Notes: generated from the sequence alone by a model not told the origin. DNA of 54,562 nt from Desulfovibrio sp. (GCA_017454325.1 JAFTDG010000136.1:1-54562); one strand, 5' to 3'. Shown: positions 23,505 to 34,314, counted from the stretch's first letter. Translations and numbers: made by a program.

Positions 23505-26381
23505 CTATTGGCTCGCTGGTGCATTGCCAGGCGCTCCCTGTGCGGATTCTCCTCGGGGGGGCTGTCCGTCAGACCCACCAGGCATATAACTTTGCAAATC
23601 ACGCGAAACTTCAAAGGTGCGCAGTTCTGCCATGGCAGCCTTACCAAAGGGAGAATCTGGATAGCTATGTGTCAATTCTTCCAACAACGCCTGAGCCCGT
23701 GAAGCGTCACCCAGCTTACGGTACAGTCGTGCCTCACGAAAACGCAGGCCGGGATACTCAGGGGAACTCTGTGGAGCATAAGCGCTGTACTTGTGCACCC
23801 AATCCAAAGCCTCAGGAATACGGTTGCCCACCTCACAAATATCCATCAAGGCCACCATAGCATCTTTGATGCGCTGGGGGTCCGCCTTATCAGAGCGCTC
23901 ATCCTGCAATTTGGTGAACAGTTCGATGACCTTTACATACAAGTTGTAAGAATCGCGAATATCCTTCCGCATCTCAGCATCACGGGCAAGAAAATAAGTG
24001 GCATAGGCCCGCTGGTACAGTGGAATATCTTTGTTGTTTGCAAGTTTTCGCCACATTGCCAAGGCAGGGGCATTAAGATTGAGATTCTGTGCAGACAGTG
24101 CCAAAGCATAGTCCAGTTGATTACGCAACTGGGGGTTTAATGGCCACGCAGCGACGAGTTTCCCAAGATCCAGAATTTTGCTCCACTGCCCTGTTTTAAG
24201 GTAACGATTGAAAAATTCAGTAAAAGCTGCTTCGCCATAGTTTGGATCCATTGTCGGTTTGAGAAAGCCTGCCAGCATGGAGAGTGCCCCGCTTTCTTCG
24301 CCTCGCTCCATCAGCCCCTGAGCTAGAGCAAAACGCATCCCCGGATCAATATTACCATAGCGTTCACGAACAAGAGGAAATCCATTCCACAGGATAAGAA
24401 TGCGACCGTAATTCTTTTCGGCCATAGAGTTGGCGAGTTCCTTCTGAAAAGCATGCCAAATAAGTTCACGGGCTTGCGGGACATTGGGATCTTCAGGATA
24501 GTTGTCTATGAAGTCTGCCGCCTTACCCATGGCCTCGGTGTACCTGTTGCTCCAGTATAGCCACATGGCCTCCTTCAACCGGGCCAACACAGATTCCGGA
24601 GTAATTTTGGATGCAGCGGCGAGGTCCGCATAAACTCTGGGTAGGCCGGCACCAGCTGAGGCAAACACTTGCCGCATTGTTTCATAGTCAATGGGGGAAT
24701 CATAGATACCCCCCTCTGCCAGGCGAAGTCCTGAACGGATCGCAAATGATGTTCCAGGGTAGCGTCGCTTCACGAGATCATACAAAAAGTGGGCAGCCAT
24801 CTTGTTGCCCTGCTCGCTGTACATATCGGCCATCCTGAACAGCATGGCATCATTACCCTGCTGCCCTGGCACAAGGTTATAGTACAACCAGTACAATGAC
24901 AGTGCCGCTTGCAGATTGTTGCGGGCTTCTTCATTGCGTGCCTGCAAAAAGACAAAGGACGGATCGTCTATATAATATCGAGGCCAGCGCTTGCTGATAA
25001 AGTCAAGGATAACGTGTGCCTTGTCATACTTTTTCTGTGCAACGAGTGCATTGGCAAGCCCCACAGAAGCTTCCTGCAAAAAAGACGATTCCGGATACTT
25101 ATCAAGCACAATGGAAAACGATTGCTCTGCGCGTGCGTCCTGATGCTGTCTGGCCTGTTCCTTTCCAAGTGCGGTAAAACCTTGCGCCACTCCAGGATAA
25201 TCTGGATAACGACGATATAAGGCAACAATATACCCTCCCGCGTCGGCCAGATTGCCCACATTGACGTTGGCCAGACCCAACCGCAACAGGGCATCAGGCA
25301 CACGTAAAGAGCGCAGATTGGCGTTCATGGCTTCACTTGTTGACGCAACGATAGGCTCAAAACCGGCTACCGGGTTATCAGCATAATGTGCCCAAAGGCA
25401 GTCGCTGATGGCATATAACACGCGTTCACGTTGTTCAGCTGTAAGCCTGGGTTCTGTCTTTAATTCCTCAAGCTGCGGAAGTGCCTCCTCATACTTACGT
25501 TCTGCCATAAGTCGTTCTGCTTCCGCCAGTACAGCAGCCGGATCAACGGGCTTAGGCACGGGATTACCCTGTTCATCAACATAGATGACAGGGCGTTCGG
25601 CTTTCACGGGTTCTGGTTCGGGGTCTTTGCTGGGCACCCCGACAACAGTATCTTTGACCTTGCCAGATACCTGTTTGCCTTCCTTTATATTTACCGTTTC
25701 TTCTGTCCCTGCAGGGGGCGTGGAAGGAGAGGCTGTAGAATCGCCTTTGGCTGAACCCTGAGGCACTACAGCGGTCTGCTGGACAGCATGTGGTGACACC
25801 CCAGGTTGCTGCGGCTTACCAGGCTGTGCAGCAACGTCTGGCTGCAGCGGCACAGCGGCCTGCTGCGCTGTCCCCTCCTGTTGCTCAGGAGTTGTTTGCG
25901 AAGGAGCGACGGTGGACTGTTCAACGGCAGGCGATTGCTGTGAACTGGGAGGTTGTCGTGAAGATTTCGGCTGCTGCCCTGGCTGTTGCTGTTGGCCAGA
26001 TGAGGACTGGGCCGTGGCATCTGCAGGGGCAGAGGTCTTAGGAGCGGGGGTATCGCTAGCAGATGTCGTTAAAGCAGATGATGCTGGAATGCTTGTAGAT
26101 AGGCCCTGATCCTCAGGCCAGCTTTCCGGTCCACCGGGATTAACCTTGCCTAAAATACTCTGTGGGCCATCAGAATGACCGGGAAACGCCTCAGCCGCAA
26201 CAGCCGGTGAAACAGAAGAGAACCATATATCTGCAATCTGCCCCTCAGCACAACATTCTAGCAGCACTTCGCTTCCCAGCAGCATGCAAAGCAAGACAGA
26301 CAAAACAGCACAATGACGTAGCAGCCGTCGCTTACGGAGTAGATGAGACCATCGGGAGAAATCGTGTGTGCATGTATTCAC
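23505..26381 (-). CDS. Large exported TPR-repeat protein
   Basis: A 958 aa protein with an N-terminal hydrophobic signal (about 20-45), a Gln/Pro/Ser/Thr-rich disordered stretch (about 85-235) and then about 700 residues of helical tetratricopeptide-like repeats, for example AEAERLMAERKYEEALPQLEEL and ARLYRKLGDASRAQALLEELTHSYPDSPFG. A periplasmic or surface scaffold role is likely, but no enzymatic domain is seen. The start is a GTG at 26381, chosen because the signal sequence follows. The gene lies 70 bases downstream of a sigma-54 activator on the same strand and probably shares its mRNA. Confidence 0.75.
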   Translation of the reverse strand: MNTCTHDFSRWSHLLRKRRLLRHCAVLSVLLCMLLGSEVLLECCAEGQIADIWFSSVSPAVAAEAFPGHSDGPQSILGKVNPGGPESWPEDQGLSTSIPASSALTTSASDTPAPKTSAPADATAQSSSGQQQQPGQQPKSSRQPPSSQQSPAVEQSTVAPSQTTPEQQEGTAQQAAVPLQPDVAAQPGKPQQPGVSPHAVQQTAVVPQGSAKGDSTASPSTPPAGTEETVNIKEGKQVSGKVKDTVVGVPSKDPEPEPVKAERPVIYVDEQGNPVPKPVDPAAVLAEAERLMAERKYEEALPQLEELKTEPRLTAEQRERVLYAISDCLWAHYADNPVAGFEPIVASTSEAMNANLRSLRVPDALLRLGLANVNVGNLADAGGYIVALYRRYPDYPGVAQGFTALGKEQARQHQDARAEQSFSIVLDKYPESSFLQEASVGLANALVAQKKYDKAHVILDFISKRWPRYYIDDPSFVFLQARNEEARNNLQAALSLYWLYYNLVPGQQGNDAMLFRMADMYSEQGNKMAAHFLYDLVKRRYPGTSFAIRSGLRLAEGGIYDSPIDYETMRQVFASAGAGLPRVYADLAAASKITPESVLARLKEAMWLYWSNRYTEAMGKAADFIDNYPEDPNVPQARELIWHAFQKELANSMAEKNYGRILILWNGFPLVRERYGNIDPGMRFALAQGLMERGEESGALSMLAGFLKPTMDPNYGEAAFTEFFNRYLKTGQWSKILDLGKLVAAWPLNPQLRNQLDYALALSAQNLNLNAPALAMWRKLANNKDIPLYQRAYATYFLARDAEMRKDIRDSYNLYVKVIELFTKLQDERSDKADPQRIKDAMVALMDICEVGNRIPEALDWVHKYSAYAPQSSPEYPGLRFREARLYRKLGDASRAQALLEELTHSYPDSPFGKAAMAELRTFEVSRDLQSYMPGGSDGQPPRGESAQGAPGNAPASQ

Positions 26382-26451
26382 GACGATACTTCGCAGGGAA
26401 CATTATGGAGAAGAAATTGCATACAATCTTAACATTGCAATTTCCATACCA

Positions 26452-27612
26452 TTACAAATTGCGTTTCTTAAGTTTCTCAATCAATGTAGTCCGCTTGATA
26501 CCAAGATACTCTGCTGCCTGATTCTTTACCCCGTCAGCCTTACTGAGGGCCTCGTCTATAAGCCGGTTTTCTATAGCATCAAGAAAGTCTTTCAGATTTA
26601 ATCCCTCTGCTTCCAGTACGCTCAGATTCGGCCACAGGAATTCCCCGTTTTGCGTGACTGCAGGATTGTTTGCAACCTGAGCAACGGAAGAAAGAGGCGG
26701 ATGTTCAGTCATTGCATGGTCAACGGGTGCTAGCCGGGATGGTGTCATTTCCATCGCAGCATGCAGGCTGGCAGCATCGGCAACTGATATGCTGTCAGAG
26801 GTATCTTCCTCATCCACTGGAGGAAGACTGGTTATGTCCCCCACATTATCTAGGATTTTTGACGGAAGATCATCCATGTGAACGACATTGCCGTCCACAA
26901 GGATACTCAACCTTTCCATAAAATTTTCCAGTTCGCGTACGTTACCCGGCCAGGCATAGGCTGCAAGAATACGGCGCGTTGTTTCATCAAGGCTCAATGG
27001 TGCACGAGCTTTTTTTGCACAGAAATGATCCAGAAAATGTCGGGCCAGCAACAGCACGTCATGGCCCCGTTCACGAAGCGGGGGCAAATGCAGGGGAATG
27101 ACATTAAGCCGGTAATACAAATCTTCACGGAAATGACCCGCAGCGACTTCAGCTTCCAGATCGCGATTTGTAGCGGCAACTATACGTACATCAACTTTTT
27201 TGCAGCCAGTGCCTCCCACTCTTTCAATTTCCTTTTCCTGTAGCACACGCAAAATTTTGACCTGAAGGCTCAAATCCATCTCGCCTATTTCATCAAGAAA
27301 AATAGTACCCCCATCTGCGAGTTCAAAACGGCCCGGCCTTGAACGAATGGCATGAGTAAAGGCCCCCTTCTCATGCCCAAAGAGTTCACTCTCAAGGAGT
27401 TCTTTAGGTATGGCCCCACAGTTAATGGGCACAAAGGGCTTTTCCGCACGCTGACTGTTGGCGTGCAGGGCGCGTACCAACAATTCCTTGCCGGTTCCCG
27501 ATTCTCCGGTTACAAGCACAGTGCTGTCTGTTGGAGCGACCTTGGCGAGAACTTTAAATACTTCTGCCAAGGTAGTGCTCTGGCCGATGATGCCGCTCGT
27601 ATTCAACTGCAT
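26452..27612 (-). CDS. Sigma-54-dependent transcriptional activator, FleQ-like, no receiver domain
   Basis: A 386 aa enhancer-binding protein made of an AAA+ domain (about 8-240) and a C-terminal Fis-type helix-turn-helix (GVKNQAAEYLGIKRTTLIEKLKKR). Walker A is GESGTGKE (36-43), Walker B is GGTIFLDEIGEM, and the arginine-finger region is FREDLYYRLNVIPLHLPPLRER. The sigma-54 contact loop reads GAFTHA (83-88) in place of GAFTGA. There is no N-terminal sensory domain after the ATG at 27612, so control may be by a partner protein or by expression level. A TTG at 27690 would add 26 unrelated residues. It is divergent from hrpB. Confidence 0.85.
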   Translation of the reverse strand: MQLNTSGIIGQSTTLAEVFKVLAKVAPTDSTVLVTGESGTGKELLVRALHANSQRAEKPFVPINCGAIPKELLESELFGHEKGAFTHAIRSRPGRFELADGGTIFLDEIGEMDLSLQVKILRVLQEKEIERVGGTGCKKVDVRIVAATNRDLEAEVAAGHFREDLYYRLNVIPLHLPPLRERGHDVLLLARHFLDHFCAKKARAPLSLDETTRRILAAYAWPGNVRELENFMERLSILVDGNVVHMDDLPSKILDNVGDITSLPPVDEEDTSDSISVADAASLHAAMEMTPSRLAPVDHAMTEHPPLSSVAQVANNPAVTQNGEFLWPNLSVLEAEGLNLKDFLDAIENRLIDEALSKADGVKNQAAEYLGIKRTTLIEKLKKRNL

Positions 27613-27723
27613 GACTGGTTCACTCCCGCGTGCAAAACCTTTTTCTGTCAATACACTGACATGCAGTGAATTTCCAGTAAAAATGCGCAACTATTACCGT
27701 ATGTTCACTGTACCCCTTCTGAC

Positions 27724-30408
27724 ATGACCAACGCCACTTCCTTTCTACCGTGTCTCCCCCCCTGTGCTCTGGATGATGTACGGCAGACAGTTCTGCAGAC
27801 ATTTACACAAAACAACAGGCTCATACTCTGTGCGCAGCCCGGCTCTGGAAAAAGCAGTCGTGTGCCTCTGTGGCTTTTAGCTACTCCCTTTTGCACAGAA
27901 GGGCGTATTCTTCTTCTGGAACCACGCCGCCTGGCCGCACGAGCTCTTGCACACTACATGGCCCACCTCATGCACGATACCCCAGGTGGCATTGTAGGTT
28001 TTCGCACAAGAGACGAAAGTCGTGTGGGCAGGCACACGCGGATAGAGGTGGTCACAGAGGGAGTGCTCACAAATATGTTGCAAAGCAATCCCGAACTGCC
28101 GGGTACTGCTTGCATTCTTTTTGACGAATTCCACGAACGCTCACTCACAGCCGATACTGCTCTTGCCTTCAGTCTGGAAACCCAGACAGCTCTACGACCT
28201 GACTTGCGTATTATGGCTATGTCGGCCACATTGGATGCGAATGCTCTGAGCACCCTGCTAGGGAAGTGCCCAATTATCTCCCACGAAGGGCGCACATTTC
28301 CTGTAGAACTTCGCCATGTCCCTCTTCCCCCACATAAAGCGCTTTCGGGCGACGACAAATGGACCTTGTGGCGGCATATGGCCGATGTCATCCTCCACCT
28401 GCTCCATACAGAACAAGGCAGCCTGCTGGCATTTCTTCCCGGAGAAGGCGAAATTCGAATGACCATTGCCCTGTTGGAAGACAACATACCTACGAATGTT
28501 GAACTATGGCCACTCTATGGTCGCATCAATTCGCAAGAACAGGACCGCGCAATCGCACCGGCCCCGGAAGGACGGCGTAAGGTGGTTCTGGCGACATCCA
28601 TAGCGGAAACATCCCTGACCATAGATGGAATCCGTATTGTGGTTGACAGCGGTCTCAAGCGCTGTGCATTTTTCGATGCTTCCAGCGGATCCTCCCGTCT
28701 GGTGACACGACGAATATCCCTTTCCGAAGCAGCACAGCGCACAGGACGGGCGGGACGTATAGAACCGGGCATCTGCTACCGTTTATGGAGCAAAGAAATG
28801 GAGCGAGGCATGCGTCCCTACATCCGCCCGGAAATACTTGACGCCGATCTCAGCGACCTTGCTCTGCAGTTGGCTGCATGGGGTGTTCACGATGCTGCCA
28901 CATTGCCATGGCTCACCCCACCGCCTCCAGATCATTTAGCCAGTGCGCGTCGAACTCTGCAGCAGTTAGGGGCGCTTGACAGACATCTGCTCCCCACTCC
29001 GCTGGGACAAAGAATGGCCGCCCTGCCACTTGCCCCGCGCATGGCACACATGCTTCTTCTCGGTGAAGACAGTGGTCATGCCGCCTTGGCTATCTGTCTT
29101 GTTGCGCTCATGGAAGAACGCGATATTTTGATGCATTCCTTGCAGCATCAGCCTTCGTACGCCTGTACAGCGGCAACAACGTCTGACCTGCAGTTGCGCC
29201 TCGATATGCTCTGCCAAACGCACACGAGCAGGGATAATGATGTGTGGTATCGCGTTCGACATCTGGCCCACAGACTGGCACAAAGAAAAAATCCAACTAA
29301 CAGGGACAATCTATCGCAACCTTTGCAGGACATCTTTGCCGCCGCGCTGCAAGACAGTGCCGCTCTCGGCATGCTTGTGGCCCTCACGTGGCCAGAGCAA
29401 ATCGCCATGCGACGCGATGAGCATACGGAAGCAGCGAAAAAGAGCAATACAACTATCTTTTTATTGCGATCCGGTCGAGCAGTCTCTTTACCCACCAATG
29501 ATCCGCTCTCCCGTGAACAGTTTCTTGCAGTGGCAATGGTAAATTACAGAGAGCCTCATGGACGCATTCGTCTGGCAACAGCATTGGATGCATCCCTGCT
29601 GCACACGCTCTTTGAAAAAGATCTGCACAGAGAAGACAGCTTCACAGTAACAGCATCCGGCCAGGTGATTGCGAGACACCGCGTCACGTTGGGGGCGCTT
29701 CTTCTGGAAAACACACCATTGCCACGGCCACAGCCTGCGCAATGTGCTCTGGCACTATGCACATATGTTCGCAAGCATGGTCTTGCCTGTCTGCCTTTTG
29801 ATGAAGCCTGCCGGCAGTGGTGTGCCAGAGTGGCCATGCTTCGTTCTCTTGAGGGAGAGCCATGGCCCGACACAGGAGACGCAGCCCTGCTGGCCTCATT
29901 GGAAGACTGGCTTGCTCCTGCCCTGACACAGGCACTCACACTGCAGGAGAAAGGGACAGCACAGCATGACGCGAGCCTCGCTGTGTTCAGCCCTGGGCAA
30001 TTACTCAAAGCCCTGCATTCCCTATTGCCTAGCAATCTCGCCCGCATGTTAGACAAAGAAGCGCCTGCAGTCTGGCAGGCACCCTCTGGCATTGTGCATG
30101 CCGTGGTGTATGGTGATGATGGTGGTCCATGGCTGGAGGCAAAGCTGCAGGAACTCTTTGGCTGCCTACAGACTCCGTACATTGCAGGAGGGCGCGTTCC
30201 GTTAACCCTGCATCTCAATTCACCGGCAGGCAGAGCGCTGCAAATCACACGTGATCTTGCTCATTTTTGGCGTGAAGGATACCCCGCCATCCGGGCTGAA
30301 ATGCGAGGACGCTATCCCAAGCACCCCTGGCCGGAAAATCCACTCACTGCACAACCAACGGTGCAAACCAAGAAAAAGTTATGTTTACAAAAGGGCAAAG
30401 ATACCTAG
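27724..30408 (+). CDS. hrpB: ATP-dependent helicase HrpB
   Basis: DEAH-type superfamily 2 helicase of 894 aa. Visible motifs include Walker A CAQPGSGKSSRVPLWLL, motif II as DEFHERSL, SAT in MAMSATLD, and the motif VI region SLSEAAQRTGRAGRIEPGICYRLW. The C-terminal HrpB extension includes LHLNSPAGRALQITRDLAHFW and MRGRYPKHPWPE, which close this family. RNA or DNA substrate in the cell is not established. Confidence 0.93.
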   Translation: MTNATSFLPCLPPCALDDVRQTVLQTFTQNNRLILCAQPGSGKSSRVPLWLLATPFCTEGRILLLEPRRLAARALAHYMAHLMHDTPGGIVGFRTRDESRVGRHTRIEVVTEGVLTNMLQSNPELPGTACILFDEFHERSLTADTALAFSLETQTALRPDLRIMAMSATLDANALSTLLGKCPIISHEGRTFPVELRHVPLPPHKALSGDDKWTLWRHMADVILHLLHTEQGSLLAFLPGEGEIRMTIALLEDNIPTNVELWPLYGRINSQEQDRAIAPAPEGRRKVVLATSIAETSLTIDGIRIVVDSGLKRCAFFDASSGSSRLVTRRISLSEAAQRTGRAGRIEPGICYRLWSKEMERGMRPYIRPEILDADLSDLALQLAAWGVHDAATLPWLTPPPPDHLASARRTLQQLGALDRHLLPTPLGQRMAALPLAPRMAHMLLLGEDSGHAALAICLVALMEERDILMHSLQHQPSYACTAATTSDLQLRLDMLCQTHTSRDNDVWYRVRHLAHRLAQRKNPTNRDNLSQPLQDIFAAALQDSAALGMLVALTWPEQIAMRRDEHTEAAKKSNTTIFLLRSGRAVSLPTNDPLSREQFLAVAMVNYREPHGRIRLATALDASLLHTLFEKDLHREDSFTVTASGQVIARHRVTLGALLLENTPLPRPQPAQCALALCTYVRKHGLACLPFDEACRQWCARVAMLRSLEGEPWPDTGDAALLASLEDWLAPALTQALTLQEKGTAQHDASLAVFSPGQLLKALHSLLPSNLARMLDKEAPAVWQAPSGIVHAVVYGDDGGPWLEAKLQELFGCLQTPYIAGGRVPLTLHLNSPAGRALQITRDLAHFWREGYPAIRAEMRGRYPKHPWPENPLTAQPTVQTKKKLCLQKGKDT

Positions 30409-30453
30409 GCCGCTCTATACTGCAGATACATACCAGACTTTCTGGCGGAAACA

Positions 30454-31455
30454 TTACCAATGTCCCTGTTCCATAAGGGTCTGCACAAAGGCAGCGGCGC
30501 GCTGTTCACTATAGTATTGCGGCCCTTGTAAGACAAAGCCGACATGACCGCCATGTCGAGTCACTTCCAAATGCAGACAGGCGTTATGCTCTGCCACTTC
30601 CCAAGGGTAGCACGAAGGCGCGCAGAAGGGGTCATCTGACGCCATAAGCAATAGTGTCGGCACAGCAATACATGGCAGGAGTGGCAGGGCTGAATTATTC
30701 TGCCAGTAATCCTGGGCCGAGGCAAAACCAAAGATCGGTGCCGTAAAACGCGCGTCAAATTCCGCAAAAGTACGAATACGCTCTACCCCTTCCACTGGGG
30801 GAAAATCTGGAAAACGTGCGGCCTTTTCACGCACTTTGGCTCTCAGCGTACGCAAAAAATACCACATATAGACACGGCAGGAAGGACTGTCTAGAACAGG
30901 TGCTGCGGCAGGCAAATCACAAGGCACAGATATGGCAACGGCACCATGCACCAGAGGTGAAACTGCACCATGGCCGAGATAACGGCAAACCTGATTGCCC
31001 CCCATGCTGAAGCCAACCAGCAGCAGCGGTCGATCAAACTGCTCAGCATGATGAACTACAGTGGTGAGGTCCTCAAGTTCTCCCATATGATACAGACGCG
31101 GTGTAGTATTGGGCGTTCCAGAGCAGGAACGCATGTTCCATGCAAGGATATCAAAGCCAAGACGCCGCAGCACCCGTGCCATGCCCAGTACATACTTGCG
31201 GCGGCTATTGCCCTCAAGACCATGAGTGATTACAGCAATGCCACGCCCTTTGCCAAAAGGTGCATCTGTACCGTCTGCACATAAAGCCGGATGATGATCA
31301 ACATCCAGAAAATCTCCATCAGGAGTTTTAATGCGCAGCTGACGAACTTGCAGGGAATAATCTGGAACAGTTCGGAAAAGCACTGGCCATATGGTATTGA
31401 TATGGCCGTTACGAACATACCAGGGAGCTGTGTAGCCGGATGGAATGACAGGCAT
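30454..31455 (-). CDS. YheT-family alpha/beta hydrolase
   Basis: A 333 aa cytoplasmic alpha/beta hydrolase. It begins with the family signature [18 protein letters not shown], has a nucleophile elbow [14 protein letters not shown], an acid/turn region [10 protein letters not shown] and the catalytic His in RHGGHVGFV. YheT/ABHD1-3 members are lipid or ester hydrolases of uncertain substrate. It is convergent with hrpB and downstream of a small zinc-ribbon gene. Confidence 0.88.
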   Translation of the reverse strand: MPVIPSGYTAPWYVRNGHINTIWPVLFRTVPDYSLQVRQLRIKTPDGDFLDVDHHPALCADGTDAPFGKGRGIAVITHGLEGNSRRKYVLGMARVLRRLGFDILAWNMRSCSGTPNTTPRLYHMGELEDLTTVVHHAEQFDRPLLLVGFSMGGNQVCRYLGHGAVSPLVHGAVAISVPCDLPAAAPVLDSPSCRVYMWYFLRTLRAKVREKAARFPDFPPVEGVERIRTFAEFDARFTAPIFGFASAQDYWQNNSALPLLPCIAVPTLLLMASDDPFCAPSCYPWEVAEHNACLHLEVTRHGGHVGFVLQGPQYYSEQRAAAFVQTLMEQGHW

Positions 31456-31516
31456 GACTTTGTAACGGGTACGGCATTCTTTTCACAACGGAACATATGC
31501 CGCTGGCGCTCAAGCG

Positions 31517-31720
31517 TTAGATACGATCGCAGTAAACACCTTCCAAGAAATGCTCCATGGCGAGATCGGCCTGAGCGATGAACCTAGCCAGGGGGAATCT
31601 TGCCTCACAGGCCGGGCACTGCATGTAAACTTCATGACATGTGCGTCGGATATGCAGCTTTGCCCCACATTGCGGACAGGACAGGCTTGTTTCAGCATCT
31701 CGCGCAGAAAAAATGGACAT
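31517..31720 (-). CDS. Small zinc-ribbon protein
   Basis: A 67 aa protein with two CxxC knuckles, SCPQCGAKL and QCPACEARFPL, spaced 18 residues apart, the pattern of a dual-CxxC zinc ribbon. The C-terminus is AMEHFLEGVYCDRI. Function unknown; such proteins often bind nucleic acid or act as adaptor modules. It lies 61 bases upstream of the YheT gene on the same strand. Confidence 0.7.
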   Translation of the reverse strand: MSIFSARDAETSLSCPQCGAKLHIRRTCHEVYMQCPACEARFPLARFIAQADLAMEHFLEGVYCDRI

Positions 31721-31786
31721 GACAAGCCTTCTCCTCTGTAAAAAAGTTATATAAGTGCGTTTCCCGACAACAAAAGAAAAAGATTC

Positions 31787-33349
31787 TCACTTGCTGGATT
31801 CACAATCTTCAGCCTTTCCATGCCCGAAATGCAGCACACATAGGACGCTAAAGAGCACTAACAACGCCGCTCCCAGACTCAAGGCCCAGTTATAGGTCAA
31901 TCCAGCAACAATATAGCCTATCAGGGCACTGGCCGCTGTCAGGAGGGCGTAGGGAAGCTGTGTGGATACATGTTCAATGTGAATGCATCCAGATCCTGCC
32001 GAAGAAAGGACTGTAGTGTCAGATATGGGTGAGCAGTGATCACCGAAAACAGATCCTGCCAGAGTGGCAGAAAGAGAAATGACTACAAGAGGACTACCTG
32101 CGGCAGGGTCAATGGACTGTGCCACGGAAACTACAATTGGAATCATAATGCCAAAAGTGCCCCAGGCCGTTCCCGTGGAAAAAGAAAGGAAGCCGGCTAT
32201 AATAAAGATGACAGCCGGCAGCATAGTGCCGACAAATGCTGTATCTGGACTTACGAGGGTACTGATAAACTGTGGGGTCTGCAGTAAATCCCGGCATACC
32301 CCAGAAATTCCCCATGCCAGGACGAGAATGAGATTAGCAGGCACCATGGCCTGCACGCCACGCAGCATCCCTTCCATAAACGACTTCAGAGAAAGCAGAC
32401 CACGCCCCACAAACATGGCAAATGCAACAACAAGTGCTCCAAACGAACCAAGGACCAGCGCAGGGCCGGCTTCCGTATTACCAAAAGCAGCGCCAATGGA
32501 GTGATATTTGGCATCTTCACCCCAGTACCCACCCACATACAACAATGCAAGCGTGGCAAAAACAATCAGTGAAATGATAGGCACGAGCATATCCCACACA
32601 GTGCCCCTATCATTAGCGGCCAGAGTTTCGTCTTTACCGCTACGCTGAACGGTACTGTCATTTCCTTGTAATGCGCGCCTTTCTGCGGCAAGCATCGGGC
32701 CAAAATCCAATCGGGTCAGAGAAACAAGAATGACTAAGAAAAGACACAGCAGGGCGTAGAAATTCCAAGGAATCATCGCGGTAAAGGCAGCCAGTTCGTT
32801 ATCAAAAGCTGTCGTTGCCTTTAGATTAGAGCCAACTGCGGCTGCCCATGAAGAAATAGGCGCAATGATGCACACAGGAGCGGCTGTGGAATCAATAATA
32901 TAGGCCAGTTTGGCACGAGAAATCTTACGGGCATCTGTAATCGGGCGCATGACAGTGCCTACTGTCAGGCAATTGAAATAATCATCTATAAAAATGAATG
33001 CCCCAAGAAGCGAGGTGGAAAACATGGCGCTGCGTCTTCCCTTGATGCGTGAGGTAGCCCACTTGCCATAGGCATGTGCACCACCCGCCAAGGCAATAAC
33101 ATATACCAACGCACCAAGCAGGGAACAGAACATGACGATGTTCAGATCAAACTTGGTGACCATGGTTTTGAAGGCTACTTCCACACTCCCCACGACGACA
33201 TTGCCATGTCCCATGCCGACTGTATAAATACATGTACCAGTTAAAATGCCCACAAGCAGCGAAGAATAGACTTCCTTGGTCTTCAGTGCCAGTACAACAG
33301 CAATCACCGGTGGTAAAATCGACAGCCAACCCGCATTGTAAGGATCCAT
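31787..33349 (-). CDS. Na+/H+ antiporter, NhaC family
   Basis: A 520 aa membrane protein with about twelve hydrophobic helices. Typical NhaC parts are LLGAFIFIDDYFNCLTVGTVMRPITD, DSTAAPVCIIAPISSWAA, GFLSFSTGTAWGTFGIMIPIVV and GSVFGDHCSPISDTTVLSSAGSGC. It should exchange Na+ for H+, although some members carry organic ions. GGAGA precedes the ATG. It lies 58 bases downstream of its minus-strand neighbour's region and may be transcribed separately. Confidence 0.88.
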   Translation of the reverse strand: MDPYNAGWLSILPPVIAVVLALKTKEVYSSLLVGILTGTCIYTVGMGHGNVVVGSVEVAFKTMVTKFDLNIVMFCSLLGALVYVIALAGGAHAYGKWATSRIKGRRSAMFSTSLLGAFIFIDDYFNCLTVGTVMRPITDARKISRAKLAYIIDSTAAPVCIIAPISSWAAAVGSNLKATTAFDNELAAFTAMIPWNFYALLCLFLVILVSLTRLDFGPMLAAERRALQGNDSTVQRSGKDETLAANDRGTVWDMLVPIISLIVFATLALLYVGGYWGEDAKYHSIGAAFGNTEAGPALVLGSFGALVVAFAMFVGRGLLSLKSFMEGMLRGVQAMVPANLILVLAWGISGVCRDLLQTPQFISTLVSPDTAFVGTMLPAVIFIIAGFLSFSTGTAWGTFGIMIPIVVSVAQSIDPAAGSPLVVISLSATLAGSVFGDHCSPISDTTVLSSAGSGCIHIEHVSTQLPYALLTAASALIGYIVAGLTYNWALSLGAALLVLFSVLCVLHFGHGKAEDCESSK

Positions 33350-33407
33350 ACGTTCTCCACGAAAATTTTTCTAAGCATACGCGAAGACAATGCCATGGGC
33401 AAGGTTG

Positions 33408-34244
33408 CTACGCCAATTTGAGAAACGCTGCCCCTCCTGCCACAAGCATCACTGCAAAGGCCCTCAAAAGGGTAAATTTTTCATGAAGAAAAAAAACAGC
33501 GAGCAGCATGCCAAAAATTACGGATGTTTCACGCAGCGCCGCAACCATGGCAATAGGAGCCTTGGTCATGGCCCAGATAGCGATACCATATGAAAAAAAA
33601 TTTGCCACGCCTCCCAGTAATCCCGGAACAGGACGGGATCGGGCATAACGTATGTATTTACTTCCACGACGCCAAAACAGAACAGCCTGTATGGGCAGCA
33701 TCTTAAGCACAAAAAGCCAACACGCATAGCTTGCACCATGCCCACTGAGTCGTGCGCCATAACCATCTGTTATGGTATATATTGCAATAACTATGGCTGT
33801 AAGCAAAGCTGATCTCATTCCACGCCATGCCCCGGAACGACGCATTGCCTCCCACCCAAGGCAGAGAATGCCCACACAGAGAACGCAGACACCGCCCCAG
33901 GCCATGGGCGACAACACGGTACCACCAATTAGTATGGCTACAGAAGTGAGCAGCGGTGCGACTCCGCGCATAATTGTATAAGTGATGGACAGGTCTGCCT
34001 TTTCGTAAGCCGAAGCCATACTCATATTATACACTGTATGGCACAGGCAGGAAAAACAAAGCAATGGCCATGCGGCCATATCCGGCACTGGCAGAAAAGG
34101 GAGAAAGCACAAGCCAGTCAGACAACTCCCGATGGCAATGAGCCCCGTTTCAAAAAACTTGTTGCCGCCGCTCTTGACAATGATGTTCCAGGTGGCGTGC
34201 AGCATGGCCGCACCGAGAATAATTGCTAATAACATCGCAGACAT
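33408..34244 (-). CDS. EamA-family (DMT superfamily) transporter
   Basis: A 278 aa membrane protein with ten hydrophobic segments forming two EamA repeats. It begins LLAIILGAAMLHATWNIIVKSGG and contains ADLSITYTIMRGVAPLLTSV and IAMVAALRETSVIFGMLLAVFFLHEKF, both characteristic. Substrate unknown; amino acids or small metabolites are usual. It precedes the NhaC gene on the same strand after the intervening 58 bases, and may be co-transcribed. Confidence 0.85.
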   Translation of the reverse strand: MSAMLLAIILGAAMLHATWNIIVKSGGNKFFETGLIAIGSCLTGLCFLPFLPVPDMAAWPLLCFSCLCHTVYNMSMASAYEKADLSITYTIMRGVAPLLTSVAILIGGTVLSPMAWGGVCVLCVGILCLGWEAMRRSGAWRGMRSALLTAIVIAIYTITDGYGARLSGHGASYACWLFVLKMLPIQAVLFWRRGSKYIRYARSRPVPGLLGGVANFFSYGIAIWAMTKAPIAMVAALRETSVIFGMLLAVFFLHEKFTLLRAFAVMLVAGGAAFLKLA

Positions 34245-34314
34245 GGCAAGGACATATCCCCATCGCTTGCCATTTGCAATGCCAAGGAAAACGCAGGGTA
34301 TGAATCTGAAACAA

